From NCBI RefSeq assembly GCF_042219825.1, contig NZ_JBHJHQ010000003.1, forward strand, positions 620,001 through 684,000: a stretch of DNA of 64,000 nucleotides, written 5' to 3'. Shown piece by piece: positions 24,271 to 32,921 of this stretch (the first letter of the stretch is position 1; every line of letters starts with the position of its first letter). Origin of the DNA: JBHJHP01 sp042219825. Its GTDB lineage: Bacteria > Bacteroidota > Bacteroidia > Bacteroidales > UBA5342. The notes under the pieces are model-generated. The model saw nothing but the letters and a program-made list of their open reading frames with translations. It made no database searches and had not been told where the DNA came from. The position numbers and the translations under genes were made by a program.

Positions 24271-25248
24271 ATGTTGGAAAAAGGATTTGTAGACGCACCC
24301 GTCGAAAAAAATTTGAACCTGGCTTCAGAGATAGAAAAACTGAAAAAAGAAAAGAATGCTGTTATCATGGGGCATTTCTACCAGCGGGACGAGATTCAGG
24401 AGATTGCAGATTTTGTGGGAGATAGTCTGGCACTGGCACAATGGGCCTCAAAAACAGAAGCTGATATCATTGTGTTGTGCGGTGTACATTTCATGGCAGA
24501 AACCGCCAAGATCCTTTGTCCCGATAAAAAAGTGATTCTTCCGGATTTGAATGCAGGATGTTCCCTGGCTGAATCCTGTAATGTCGTGGATTTTGAAAAA
24601 TTTGTAAAAGAACGACCCGATCATGTTGTTATTTCGTATGTGAATACTACTGCTGAGATTAAGGCTTTGACCGATGTTGTCGTGACCTCAACCAATGCGA
24701 AGCAGATTGTGGAGAGTTTTCCCGAAGATCAGAAGATTATTTTTGGTCCTGACCGTAACCTTGGTAATTATATTAACAGTGTTACCGGACGAAATATGGT
24801 ATTATGGGATGGAGCGTGTCACGTACATGAGCAGTTTTCTCTTGAACGGATTCTGGATCTGAAAAAGGACTACCCTGATGCAGAAATTCTGGCTCATCCG
24901 GAATGTAAAAAAGTTGTGCTGACTGTTGCGGATCATATTGGTTCCACTTCATCTCTTTTAAAATATTCTGCACAATCACCAAAGAACAGATTTATTGTGG
25001 CAACGGAATCCGGTATTCTGCATGAGATGCGGAAAAAGAGTCCGGCTAAGGAATTTATTCCGGCACCTCCAAATGATTCAACCTGTGCCTGCAACGAATG
25101 TAATTTTATGCGGGTGAATACCATGGAAAAATTATACAACTGTCTGAAGTACGAACTTCCGGAAATAACGCTGGATGAAGAATTACGAAAGAAAGCTGAA
25201 AAGCCTATTCTTAAAATGCTTGAAATTTCAGAAAAGTTAGGATTGTAA
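24271..25248 (+). CDS. nadA: Quinolinate synthase A
   Basis: 325 residues. It condenses iminoaspartate with dihydroxyacetone phosphate to quinolinate in NAD synthesis, using a [4Fe-4S] cluster. The three expected cluster Cys lie in NAGCSLAESC, GACHVHEQF and CACNECNF, and the N-terminal MGHFYQRDEIQEIADFVGDS segment is typical. nadB and nadC are not adjacent. A heptad-repeat element begins at the base after its stop codon. Confidence 0.95.
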   Translation: MLEKGFVDAPVEKNLNLASEIEKLKKEKNAVIMGHFYQRDEIQEIADFVGDSLALAQWASKTEADIIVLCGVHFMAETAKILCPDKKVILPDLNAGCSLAESCNVVDFEKFVKERPDHVVISYVNTTAEIKALTDVVVTSTNAKQIVESFPEDQKIIFGPDRNLGNYINSVTGRNMVLWDGACHVHEQFSLERILDLKKDYPDAEILAHPECKKVVLTVADHIGSTSSLLKYSAQSPKNRFIVATESGILHEMRKKSPAKEFIPAPPNDSTCACNECNFMRVNTMEKLYNCLKYELPEITLDEELRKKAEKPILKMLEISEKLGL

Positions 25249-25500
25249 AAGACACAAGAACCAAGATGCAAGATCATGGTAAATCCTACTTTTTAATATT
25301 GTAAACTACGCACATCGTATCAAATCCCCCTCTTCGTACCCCCTTTTTCTAAGGGGGACAGCTAAACGTTGCGGTAAAATACTTGATACTTGATAAGGAA
25401 AAATTTGACTGTCATAATTTATATTCAGGCAGGCTCAATTGTTCATTAATCGTTATTAATAAAAAATATCTTGTGTCTTGCATCTTATGTCTTAAATCTT
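25249..25500. repeat. Heptad-armed inverted repeat element, copy C (252 bp)
   Basis: The left arm abuts the nadA stop: AAGACAC, AAGAACC, AAGATGC, AAGATCA (25249-25276). The right arm, read on the minus strand from 25500, gives AAGATTT, AAGACAT, AAGATGC, AAGACAC, AAGATAT (to 25466). An inner minus-strand pair AAGTATC, AAGTATT lies near 25380. The centre also has a perfect GC hairpin, CCCCCTT/AAGGGGG, at 25339-25357. No open reading frame of note. Confidence 0.8.
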
Positions 25501-25533
25501 TTTTATTACTATTTTTGAGGCAAACCATTTTCC

Positions 25534-26556
25534 ATGGACGATATTGATATCAGGGATTTAAGTAATTCAGAACGGGAAGGGGATATTGATAATAGACTGA
25601 GACCTTTAATTTTCGACGATTTCGAAGGTCAGAAGAAAATTGTCAGTAATCTGCAGGTCTTTGTATTGGCCGCCAAACAACGGGAAGAAGCCCTGGATCA
25701 TGTACTGTTGCATGGACCTCCTGGACTGGGAAAAACCACCTTATCCAATATCATTGCCAATGAACTTGGTGTTGGGTTTAAACTGACTTCAGGTCCTGTT
25801 CTCGATAAACCAGGTGATCTGGCGGGTTTATTAACAAATCTTGAACCCAATGATGTGTTATTCATCGATGAGATTCATCGTTTAAGTCCGGTAGTGGAAG
25901 AGTATCTCTATTCAGCCATGGAGGATTACCGCATCGATATCATGATTGATAAAGGGCCTAGTGCACGTTCTATTCAGATTGATTTGAATCCTTTTACACT
26001 GATTGGTGCAACAACCAGATCAGGATTATTAACCAGTCCGCTAAGAGCCAGATTTGGTATTAACTGCCACCTGGAGTACTATGATTCAGAGATTTTAAGT
26101 CATATCGTTAAACGGTCTGCCGGAATTTTGAATGTTGAAATAAAGAATGATGCAGCCCATGAAATTGCAGGACGCAGCCGTGGTACACCAAGAATTGTCA
26201 ATGCCTTACTCCGTCGCGTAAGGGATTTTGCCCAGGTTCAGGGAGATGGTTCCATTGATTTAGAGATCACAAAATATGCCCTGGAAGCTTTAAATATTGA
26301 TAAGCATGGTCTCGATGAAATGGATAATAAAATACTGACTACCATAATCGATAAATTTAAAGGCGGACCGGTCGGATTAAATACCATAGCTACTGCAGTA
26401 GGAGAGGATAGTGGTACCATTGAAGAGGTTTATGAACCGTTTCTGATTAAGGAAGGATTTATTAAACGTACGCCACGTGGAAGAGAGGTAACTGAACTGG
26501 CCTATAAACACCTTGGAAAAAGCAGGTTTAATCCGGGTGATAATGTGTTATTTTAA
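25534..26556 (+). CDS. ruvB: Holliday junction branch migration helicase RuvB
   Basis: 340 residues, full length. AAA+ domain with Walker A HGPPGLGKTT, Walker B LFIDEIHRL and sensor motif GATTRSG, then the winged-helix DNA-binding end (IKRTPRGREVTELAYKHLG). RuvB hexamers drive branch migration with RuvA. A TATTTTTG at 25510-25517 could be its -7 promoter element. The next gene, a flippase, follows after 12 bases. Confidence 0.97.
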   Translation: MDDIDIRDLSNSEREGDIDNRLRPLIFDDFEGQKKIVSNLQVFVLAAKQREEALDHVLLHGPPGLGKTTLSNIIANELGVGFKLTSGPVLDKPGDLAGLLTNLEPNDVLFIDEIHRLSPVVEEYLYSAMEDYRIDIMIDKGPSARSIQIDLNPFTLIGATTRSGLLTSPLRARFGINCHLEYYDSEILSHIVKRSAGILNVEIKNDAAHEIAGRSRGTPRIVNALLRRVRDFAQVQGDGSIDLEITKYALEALNIDKHGLDEMDNKILTTIIDKFKGGPVGLNTIATAVGEDSGTIEEVYEPFLIKEGFIKRTPRGREVTELAYKHLGKSRFNPGDNVLF

Positions 26557-26568
26557 TTTCATTTTGCA

Positions 26569-28041
26569 TTGGCAAATAAGATAAAACAACTGGCAAAAGA
26601 TACGGTCATTTATGGCGGAACAACCATATTTACCCGTATTTTAAACTGGTTACTTGTACCTTTATACACTTATAAACTTGAAAATCAGGCTGATTATGGT
26701 ATTGTAATCAACCTCTATGCATGGACTGCTCTCCTGTTGGTAATTTTGACTTATGGCATGGAAACAGGTTTTTTCAGGTTTTCAAATAAGCAGGAAGGAG
26801 AAACAAAAGTTTACAGTACAAGTATTTTATCCCTTGGTTTTACGAGCCTTTTATTTATTTTAATCATTGTTCTTTTTATTCAGCCTATATCAGTATTTCT
26901 GGAATACAGAAATTATAAGGATATATTAATTATGCTTGGCATTATAGTTGCCATGGATGCCTTTACGGCCATTCCCTTTGCCAGGTTACGTTATACCAAC
27001 AGACCACTTCGTTTTGCTTTTGTTAAAATCGTTTTAGTTGGTGTGAATATATTTTTTAACCTTTTCTTTTTCATTATTTTACCGGCCTGGCATAAAAGTA
27101 ATCCTGACGGATTAATACCGTCATTATATAATCCTGATTATGGAGTCAAATATGTATTTGTCAGTAACCTGTTTTCTTCCGGTATCGTATTGATTATGCT
27201 GTTGCCTGAAATTATAAAGGCTAAGTTCGATTTTGATTTCAGTTTACTGAAGCGCATGTTGAAATATTCCTGGCCAATTCTCATTGTGGGTATTGCAGGA
27301 ATCATCAATCAATCCGGAGATAAAATTTTATATCCTTTTTTAATCGATGGAACTGAAAATGCAAGAACTCAGCTGGGTATATACGGTGCTAATTATAAAA
27401 TAGCCGTAATTATGGTCATGTTCACGCAAGGCTTTCGTTATGCATTTGAACCGTTTATATTTAAACATAAACAGGAATCCGATTCAACCAGGGAGTATGC
27501 AGATGTCATGAAGTATTTTATCATTCTCGGCATTTTTATTTTCCTGGGTGTGATGTTTTACATTGATATTGTAAAATATTTTATCAGTTCATCCTATCAT
27601 TCGGGTTTAAAGGTTGTACCAATAGTGTTGACCGCGAATTTAATGTTCGGTATCTTCTTTAATTTATCGTTGTGGTATAAACTGACGGATAAGACTATTT
27701 TTGGGGCATGGCTGGCTATTTTAGGATCTGTTATAACCCTTGGAATCAATATTATATTTGTACCCAAATATGGGTATATAGCATCAGCATGGGCAAATTT
27801 CATCTGCTATTTCAGCATGGTTGTTATTTCATATTTTTTAATGCAGAAATATTATCCTGTTAAGTATGAGCTCAAAAAAATATTTATGTATATCCTTATT
27901 GGCGGATTATTATATGTCATCGATATTAAGCTGATTGAACCACTGGGTAACATTAAATATGCCCTTAGTGGTGTATTGCTTTTAGGTTATTTAATATATA
28001 TCCTTCGAAAAGAAAAATTATTTAAACTATTCAAACAATAA
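26569..28041 (+). CDS. Polysaccharide/lipid-linked oligosaccharide flippase (MATE/MVF superfamily)
   Basis: 490 residues with about 14 membrane segments, no soluble domain, opening KDTVIYGGTTIFTRILNWLLVPLY. This is the Wzx-like polysaccharide biosynthesis protein pattern. It would move undecaprenyl-linked glycans across the inner membrane. The start is TTG at 26569, the only reasonable one; no ATG is available until about residue 64. It sits 12 bases after ruvB, probably co-transcribed. This lone flippase has no glycosyltransferases beside it. The substrate is unknown. Confidence 0.85.
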   Translation: MANKIKQLAKDTVIYGGTTIFTRILNWLLVPLYTYKLENQADYGIVINLYAWTALLLVILTYGMETGFFRFSNKQEGETKVYSTSILSLGFTSLLFILIIVLFIQPISVFLEYRNYKDILIMLGIIVAMDAFTAIPFARLRYTNRPLRFAFVKIVLVGVNIFFNLFFFIILPAWHKSNPDGLIPSLYNPDYGVKYVFVSNLFSSGIVLIMLLPEIIKAKFDFDFSLLKRMLKYSWPILIVGIAGIINQSGDKILYPFLIDGTENARTQLGIYGANYKIAVIMVMFTQGFRYAFEPFIFKHKQESDSTREYADVMKYFIILGIFIFLGVMFYIDIVKYFISSSYHSGLKVVPIVLTANLMFGIFFNLSLWYKLTDKTIFGAWLAILGSVITLGINIIFVPKYGYIASAWANFICYFSMVVISYFLMQKYYPVKYELKKIFMYILIGGLLYVIDIKLIEPLGNIKYALSGVLLLGYLIYILRKEKLFKLFKQ

Positions 28042-28112
28042 GTGTTATAAATGGTTAAACGTTTTATGTAAAGCAGTTTACAAGAATTTGAAAATACTAT
28101 TTTAGCAGAATA

Positions 28113-28218
28113 TAGACACAAGTATCAAGATTCAAGTATCAAGACTAATGTACAATTATGAATTAAGATTGATTTGAGTTCAAAAATCCTGATACCTGAT
28201 ACTTGATACCTGATACTT
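28113..28218. repeat. Heptad-armed inverted repeat element, copy D (106 bp)
   Basis: Left arm TAGACAC, AAGTATC, AAGATTC, AAGTATC, AAGACTA (28113-28147). Right arm on the minus strand from 28218: AAGTATC, AGGTATC, AAGTATC, AGGTATC, AGGATTT. All units are exactly 7 bp and in phase, and two AAGTATC units pair exactly across the arms. The element ends 8 bases before the dut start. Confidence 0.8.
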
Positions 28219-28225
28219 TAAAAAT

Positions 28226-28660
28226 ATGATTGTAAAAATTGTCAACAAATCGAAGCACGATTTACCTGCTTACAGCACAGTTCTATCGGCAGGTATGGAT
28301 TTAAGAGCTAACATTGATGAACCGATTACCTTAAATCCGCTGGATAGAGCACTGGTTAAAACAGGTTTGTTTATAGAATTGCCGGAAGGTTACGAGGCAC
28401 AAATACGGCCCAGAAGCGGTCTGGCTTACAAAAAAGGTATTACGGTATTAAATACTCCAGGAACCATTGATGCGGATTACCGTGGAGAGATTGGCGTTAT
28501 TCTTGTAAACCTTTCGAATGAACCATTCGTGATCAATGACGGAGAACGGATCTGTCAGATGGTTATTGCAAAACACGAAACGGTGGACTGGCACGAAGTT
28601 GAACTTCTGGAGGAAACAATGAGAGGAGCAGGAGGTTTTGGTCACACCGGAAAACATTAA
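28226..28660 (+). CDS. dut: dUTP diphosphatase
   Basis: 144 residues, a trimeric dUTPase. All five family motifs are present: AGMDLRA, RPRSGLAY, NTPGTIDADYRGEI, ERICQMV and the C-terminal P-loop-like RGAGGFGHTG. It hydrolyses dUTP to dUMP and keeps uracil out of DNA. First gene of a run with the TPR lipoprotein, DUF4292 and EnvC-like genes. Confidence 0.96.
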   Translation: MIVKIVNKSKHDLPAYSTVLSAGMDLRANIDEPITLNPLDRALVKTGLFIELPEGYEAQIRPRSGLAYKKGITVLNTPGTIDADYRGEIGVILVNLSNEPFVINDGERICQMVIAKHETVDWHEVELLEETMRGAGGFGHTGKH

Positions 28661-28664
28661 AAAA

Positions 28665-30413
28665 ATGATTAAGAAAATAAGTATTTATGCCGTTTTGCTG
28701 ACACTTTTACTGGCATCATGTAAAACAAGTGAACATGTTCCGGTAGTCACTAAATCAAAAAGTTATCAAACGAATCTTTCAGATGAGAATCAAAGAAAGT
28801 TTGATTATTTTTTTATTGAAGGTAACCGGTTTAAACTAGATGGTGATCTGGAGCGGGCTGCGAAAATGTTTAGTCAGTGTCTTCAACTCGATCCTAAAAG
28901 CGCAGCCACATATTTTGAATTAGGTAAATTGTATCTGGCATCACAGGATATTACTAATGCTATTAAAAATATTAAGATAGCTGCAGATTATAATCCGGAG
29001 AATGAATGGTACAGATATTATCTTGCCGGTTTGTATGAGCAAAACAAGGATTACGATAATGCCATACTGCAGTATCAGATTTTAACTCAGAAATTTCCCA
29101 ATAAACAGGAATATCAGTATCATCTGGCCGCATTACTTACGCAACAAAAACGATTTAAGGATGCTATCGCCGTGTATGATAAAATAGAGCAACAGGATGG
29201 AATAAGTGAACCTATATCTCTTGAAAAGCATAATTTGTACCTGCAGGCAAATGATCTTAAAGGTGCAATCAGTGAAATTGAAAACCTTAAAAATGAGTAT
29301 CCCAATCAACCACGGTATCATGTGTTATTAGGCGATGCTTACATTGATGGTAAGGAATATAAGAAAGCATTGAAGGAATATAATAAAGCAATAGCTATTG
29401 ATCCGGATTATGGTCCTGTTCATATGTCGTTAGCTGGTTATTATGATATTCTTAATGAACCGGAAAAATCACAGCAGGAGTTAGTGAAGGCTTTCGAAAG
29501 TAATTCCATTCCATTTGAGAATAAACTGCGCATTTTGGTTCAGTATATGATGCAGACTACCAAGGATTCTACCAAAACCGAAAATCTTGTGAGTTTGGTG
29601 AATGTGATGCTCGATAAGCATCCTAATGAGCCTGATCTGCATTACTATTACGGCAACTTTTTACTGAGCCAGAATCAGAAGGAGGATGCACTTGAGCAAT
29701 TTAAACAGGTGGTAGAACTTGATCCGTCGCGATATGAAACATGGTTACAAATTGCCGGATTTTATATGGATGATCAGGACTGGAAAAAAGTTATTGAAAT
29801 GGCCGATCATGCTATTGATGCACAACCTGCCATGCCACAGGCTTACATGTACAAGGGCATAGCTGCTTTTCAGGAGGAAGATTATAAAACAGCATTGAAT
29901 GCATTTTTAAAGGGCGCTGTATATAGTTCTGATGATAATAAAGATATGAAAGGGCAGTTTTATTCAAATATTGGGGATGCATATTATAAACTTGGTGAAA
30001 GTAAAAATGCGTTTGAGTATTACGATAAAGCACTTCAACTGGATGATCATAATCTGCTGGTATTGAATAATTACAGTTATTATCTTTCATTGGAAGGACA
30101 CGATTTGGACAAAGCGCTTGAAATGAGTTCTAAATGTGTTGAACTGGAACCTAAGAACAGTACTTATCTTGATACCTATGCCTGGGTTTATTACAAAAAG
30201 GGAAATTACACCATGGCAAAGTATTTTATTGAACAGGCCATTGATAAACTCGATCAGGATAATGGTGAGGTCTTTGAACATTATGGTGATATTCTCTTTA
30301 AATCGGGAGATAAGCAAAAGGCATTGGAATGGTGGAAAAAAGCAAAAGCTGCCGGATACGATTCGTCTGAACTGGATAAAAAAATTGAATCTGGTGAATT
30401 GGTCAATTTGTGA
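28665..30413 (+). CDS. TPR-repeat lipoprotein
   Basis: 582 residues from the ATG four bases after the dut stop. A lipoprotein signal is present (LLLASC, Cys at about residue 19). The mature protein is almost wholly tetratricopeptide repeats, about 12-14 units (AATYFELGKLYLASQDITNA, GPVHMSLAGYYDILNEPEKS, VLNNYSYYLSLEGHDLDKAL). It is probably a scaffold on the inner face of the outer membrane or in the periplasm. It overlaps the DUF4292 gene by four bases (GTGA). The order dut/TPR/DUF4292/EnvC-like is one I recall as conserved in Bacteroidales, hinting at a common role in envelope assembly. Confidence 0.87.
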   Translation: MIKKISIYAVLLTLLLASCKTSEHVPVVTKSKSYQTNLSDENQRKFDYFFIEGNRFKLDGDLERAAKMFSQCLQLDPKSAATYFELGKLYLASQDITNAIKNIKIAADYNPENEWYRYYLAGLYEQNKDYDNAILQYQILTQKFPNKQEYQYHLAALLTQQKRFKDAIAVYDKIEQQDGISEPISLEKHNLYLQANDLKGAISEIENLKNEYPNQPRYHVLLGDAYIDGKEYKKALKEYNKAIAIDPDYGPVHMSLAGYYDILNEPEKSQQELVKAFESNSIPFENKLRILVQYMMQTTKDSTKTENLVSLVNVMLDKHPNEPDLHYYYGNFLLSQNQKEDALEQFKQVVELDPSRYETWLQIAGFYMDDQDWKKVIEMADHAIDAQPAMPQAYMYKGIAAFQEEDYKTALNAFLKGAVYSSDDNKDMKGQFYSNIGDAYYKLGESKNAFEYYDKALQLDDHNLLVLNNYSYYLSLEGHDLDKALEMSSKCVELEPKNSTYLDTYAWVYYKKGNYTMAKYFIEQAIDKLDQDNGEVFEHYGDILFKSGDKQKALEWWKKAKAAGYDSSELDKKIESGELVNL

Positions 30414-31219
30414 AAAATAGAATAGGCTCACATATAGCATCCGGATTTCTGATAGTTGTACTTGTTTCATGTTCGGTTACAAGAAAGTCAGTTGTTACTG
30501 GTGATATATATTCCGGGCTTAATGAAAAGAAATTTATCAGGCTCATTGAAACCACTTCCTATCATTCTTTTAAAACACTTGAAATATCAAAGTTCACAGC
30601 TAATTATTCAGGATCAGAAGAAAAGAAAAACTTTAAGGGTTTTATACGTTTGAAGCACGATAGCGTGCTTATGGTTTCGGTTTCTCCGCTAATGGGAATA
30701 GAATTATTTCGTTTAAGACTTGACCGGGATTCTGCTGGCTTTATAGACAGGTATTACAAAACCTATTTTTTAGATGGATTATACGGCCTAAACCAAAAGT
30801 ACGGATTGCCGGCTGATTTCAATTTAGTACAATCTTTCTTACTTGGTTACGATCCATTTTTGGATAATTCTGAAATTGTGCCGCGTAAATTCAGGGAAAC
30901 AAACGATTTTTATTCAGTTGAGTATTATATTCCCGTAGAAAAGTCTAATTTTGGGATTGAATATTTTTATGCTAAGAATCTGAAGATTAAGCGTATATTG
31001 GTTATAGACTTTGCGGGAGGTTCATCATTAGATATTCATTATGGTTCCTATTTTGAAAAGAATGATGTGTCTTTTATACCAAACGAACTGAATATAACGT
31101 TTATAAGGGGAAATACCATTGATAAACTTGAACTCAGCTTTAAAAATGCTGAACTGAATAAAACTTTAAATTTTCCATTTAGCATATCTGATAAATACAC
31201 CAGAGTTAATTATAAATGA
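30410..31219 (+). CDS. DUF4292 lipoprotein
   Basis: 269 residues starting at GTG 30410, whose GTGA overlaps the stop of the TPR gene. Lipobox VLVSC near residue 21. The body is a beta-rich LolA/LolB-like fold (FKGFIRLKHDSVLMVSVSPL, LGIELFRLRLDRDS, NELNITFIRG). The family is of unknown function; the shape suggests carriage of a lipid or lipoprotein in the periplasm. It overlaps the EnvC-like gene by four bases (ATGA), so three genes are translationally coupled. Confidence 0.82.
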   Translation: MKNRIGSHIASGFLIVVLVSCSVTRKSVVTGDIYSGLNEKKFIRLIETTSYHSFKTLEISKFTANYSGSEEKKNFKGFIRLKHDSVLMVSVSPLMGIELFRLRLDRDSAGFIDRYYKTYFLDGLYGLNQKYGLPADFNLVQSFLLGYDPFLDNSEIVPRKFRETNDFYSVEYYIPVEKSNFGIEYFYAKNLKIKRILVIDFAGGSSLDIHYGSYFEKNDVSFIPNELNITFIRGNTIDKLELSFKNAELNKTLNFPFSISDKYTRVNYK

Positions 31220-32433
31220 AAAAATCTGTTATAATACTTTTCCTGGCTGTTTTGCATTTATCTGCTTTTTCACAGACTCTTGAGGAATTAAAAAAGCAAC
31301 GAGAGAAAACGGAGAAGGATATAGAATATACCAATAAATTATTGGAAAAAACGCAGAAGGATACCCGATCTTCGCTGAATAAAATAACAATTATTGGAAA
31401 GCAGATAGATAACAGGAAGCAACTCATTAGTGGCATTAATAAGGAAATACAACTTATTGACAATGATATTGTTGATAAAAGAAATAATATATCAAATCTT
31501 GAGGCTGAAATTGCGAAGTTAAAGAAGGAATATGAAAGTGCCATTTATCATACATGGAAGACCCGTAATGCTCAGAACAGGCTAATGTATGTGTTTTCCG
31601 GTAAGGATTTGGGTGAGGTTTACAGGCGAATCAGATATTTGCACGAGTTTAGTAATTTCAGAAAGCAACAAAGTGAATTATTGCTGGCAATGCAAAAGGA
31701 TCTGGAAAAGGAACTTAGGGAAGTCGAGGAGAAACGGGAAGATAAATTGAGTCTACTGGATTCAAAGACCAAAGAACAGTATAATTTACAGCTGGAGCAA
31801 AATAAGCAGGATGTGTATGTTAAAGATTTGAAATCGAAAGAAAGAAATCTTAAAAGGCAATTGGCTCAGCAACAAAAGAAAAGGGATGAGTTAAGTTCGT
31901 TCATAAAGAAAATAATAGAAGAGCAGATAAAAGCCTCTAATAAAGGTAAATCAAATACGTCACCGGGTAAATTTTCTTTAACTCCTGAGGAAAAACTGGT
32001 GTCTGAACAGTTTGATAAGAACAAAGGTAAGTTGCCATGGCCTGTAGATCAGGGTATAATAATATCAAAGTTTGGTACGCATAAAAATGCATTAGTAAGT
32101 TCTGTTACTGAAAATAACCCTGGCATTGATATCTTAACAGATGAAGGGACAGAAGCTCGGGCAGTTTTTAAAGGAAAGGTTTCAGGAGTCTTTATGTTGG
32201 CTACAAATACTTTGGGAGTTACAATTCGTCATGGTGAGTATATTTCATTTTATGGCAATTTATCACAGGTTTATGTAAAAAGAGACGATATTGTAGATAC
32301 AAAGCAAACAATAGGGAAAATTTTCACAGACAATATTGAGACAGGTTCATCAGAATCCAGTAAAACAGTTCTATATTTCAGTATTTATAAGGGTATTGTA
32401 AATACTAATCCAGAATACTGGTTGGCGCGTTAA
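31216..32433 (+). CDS. EnvC-like murein hydrolase activator (degenerate M23/LytM)
   Basis: 405 residues. Signal peptide (about 1-20, SAFSQ), long coiled coil (about 22-250), then a LytM/M23 domain from about 275. In that domain the zinc ligands are missing: the usual His-x-Gly-x-Asp is NNPGIDI and the usual His-x-His is LYFSIY. It therefore should not cleave peptidoglycan itself. That fits EnvC-type activators, which use a dead LytM domain and coiled coil to switch on amidases during division. No amidase gene is nearby. Confidence 0.85.
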   Translation: MKKSVIILFLAVLHLSAFSQTLEELKKQREKTEKDIEYTNKLLEKTQKDTRSSLNKITIIGKQIDNRKQLISGINKEIQLIDNDIVDKRNNISNLEAEIAKLKKEYESAIYHTWKTRNAQNRLMYVFSGKDLGEVYRRIRYLHEFSNFRKQQSELLLAMQKDLEKELREVEEKREDKLSLLDSKTKEQYNLQLEQNKQDVYVKDLKSKERNLKRQLAQQQKKRDELSSFIKKIIEEQIKASNKGKSNTSPGKFSLTPEEKLVSEQFDKNKGKLPWPVDQGIIISKFGTHKNALVSSVTENNPGIDILTDEGTEARAVFKGKVSGVFMLATNTLGVTIRHGEYISFYGNLSQVYVKRDDIVDTKQTIGKIFTDNIETGSSESSKTVLYFSIYKGIVNTNPEYWLAR

Positions 32434-32434
32434 A

Positions 32435-32854
32435 ATGGAAATCAATTTTTTTTCTGAAGATGTAGCGATGCCTGAGTTCGATCAGGAGTGCATTGCGGAT
32501 TGGATTGACTTTACGATTAGATCAAAAGGACTTTCCACGTGGAACATTTCAGTCATCTTTTGTTCCGATGCCTATTTACTGAATATTAACAGGCAATATT
32601 TGAACCATGATTACTACACTGATGTTATAACATTCGATTATAGCGAAAATAAGCTTGTTTCCGGGGATGTTTTTATATCAGTGGATATGATTAGGTTTAA
32701 TGAGATGAAATTCGCTAAAAACGAAAAGAATGAGCTTTTTCGGGTAATTATACACGGCGTGTTACATCTCTGTGGATATAAGGATAAAACTGAAACGGAT
32801 AAAAATGAGATGACAAAGCAGGAGAATCTTGCACTTTCCCACTTATCTTGCTAG
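32435..32854 (+). CDS. ybeY: Endoribonuclease YbeY (16S rRNA maturation)
   Basis: 139 residues. The zinc motif is HGVLHLCGYKDK near residues 107-118. Two His match the canonical HGxLHLxGHDH, but the third His position holds Lys/Asp. I recall this variant as normal in Bacteroidota. YbeY processes rRNA 3' ends and takes part in ribosome quality control. It begins one base after the EnvC-like stop. A parS-type palindrome lies inside the gene at 32531-32546. Confidence 0.88.
   Translation: MEINFFSEDVAMPEFDQECIADWIDFTIRSKGLSTWNISVIFCSDAYLLNINRQYLNHDYYTDVITFDYSENKLVSGDVFISVDMIRFNEMKFAKNEKNELFRVIIHGVLHLCGYKDKTETDKNEMTKQENLALSHLSC
32531..32546. promoter_or_regulatory. parS-type ParB-binding site, copy 1 (within ybeY)
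   Basis: CTTTCCACGTGGAACA, matching 14 of 16 positions of TGTTCCACGTGGAACA. The 12-base core TTCCACGTGGAA is a perfect palindrome and recurs 2.3 kb downstream. A given 12-mer is expected far less than once in a 64-kb window. Confidence 0.65.
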
Positions 32855-32895
32855 CATATAACTTACGAAATTAGCAGGTTAAACCTCTGATTTAT

Positions 32896-32903
32896 TATTT
32901 TTG
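32896..32903 (+). promoter_or_regulatory. Candidate -7 element for mnmG
   Basis: TATTTTTG matches the Bacteroidota -7 consensus TAnnTTTG, about 19 bases before the mnmG ATG. The -33 position shows only TTAG (32871-32874), so the assignment is weak. Confidence 0.3.
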
Positions 32904-32921
32904 CATTGAAATTTGTTAATA

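Noticed and set aside
25339..25357. Terminator for nadA (CCCCCTT/AAGGGGG hairpin)
   Set aside because: Stem is perfect but no T-run follows on either strand; kept only as part of the repeat element.
25249..25500. CRISPR array reading of the heptad repeats
   Set aside because: Units are 7 bp with no spacers of regular length and no cas genes; arms face each other as inverted repeats.
26469..26484. Third parS-like sequence inside ruvB (TACGCCACGTGGAAGA)
   Set aside because: Only 12 of 16 positions match and the outer arm is lost; it encodes a conserved RuvB segment (TPRGRE), so the core is explained by coding.
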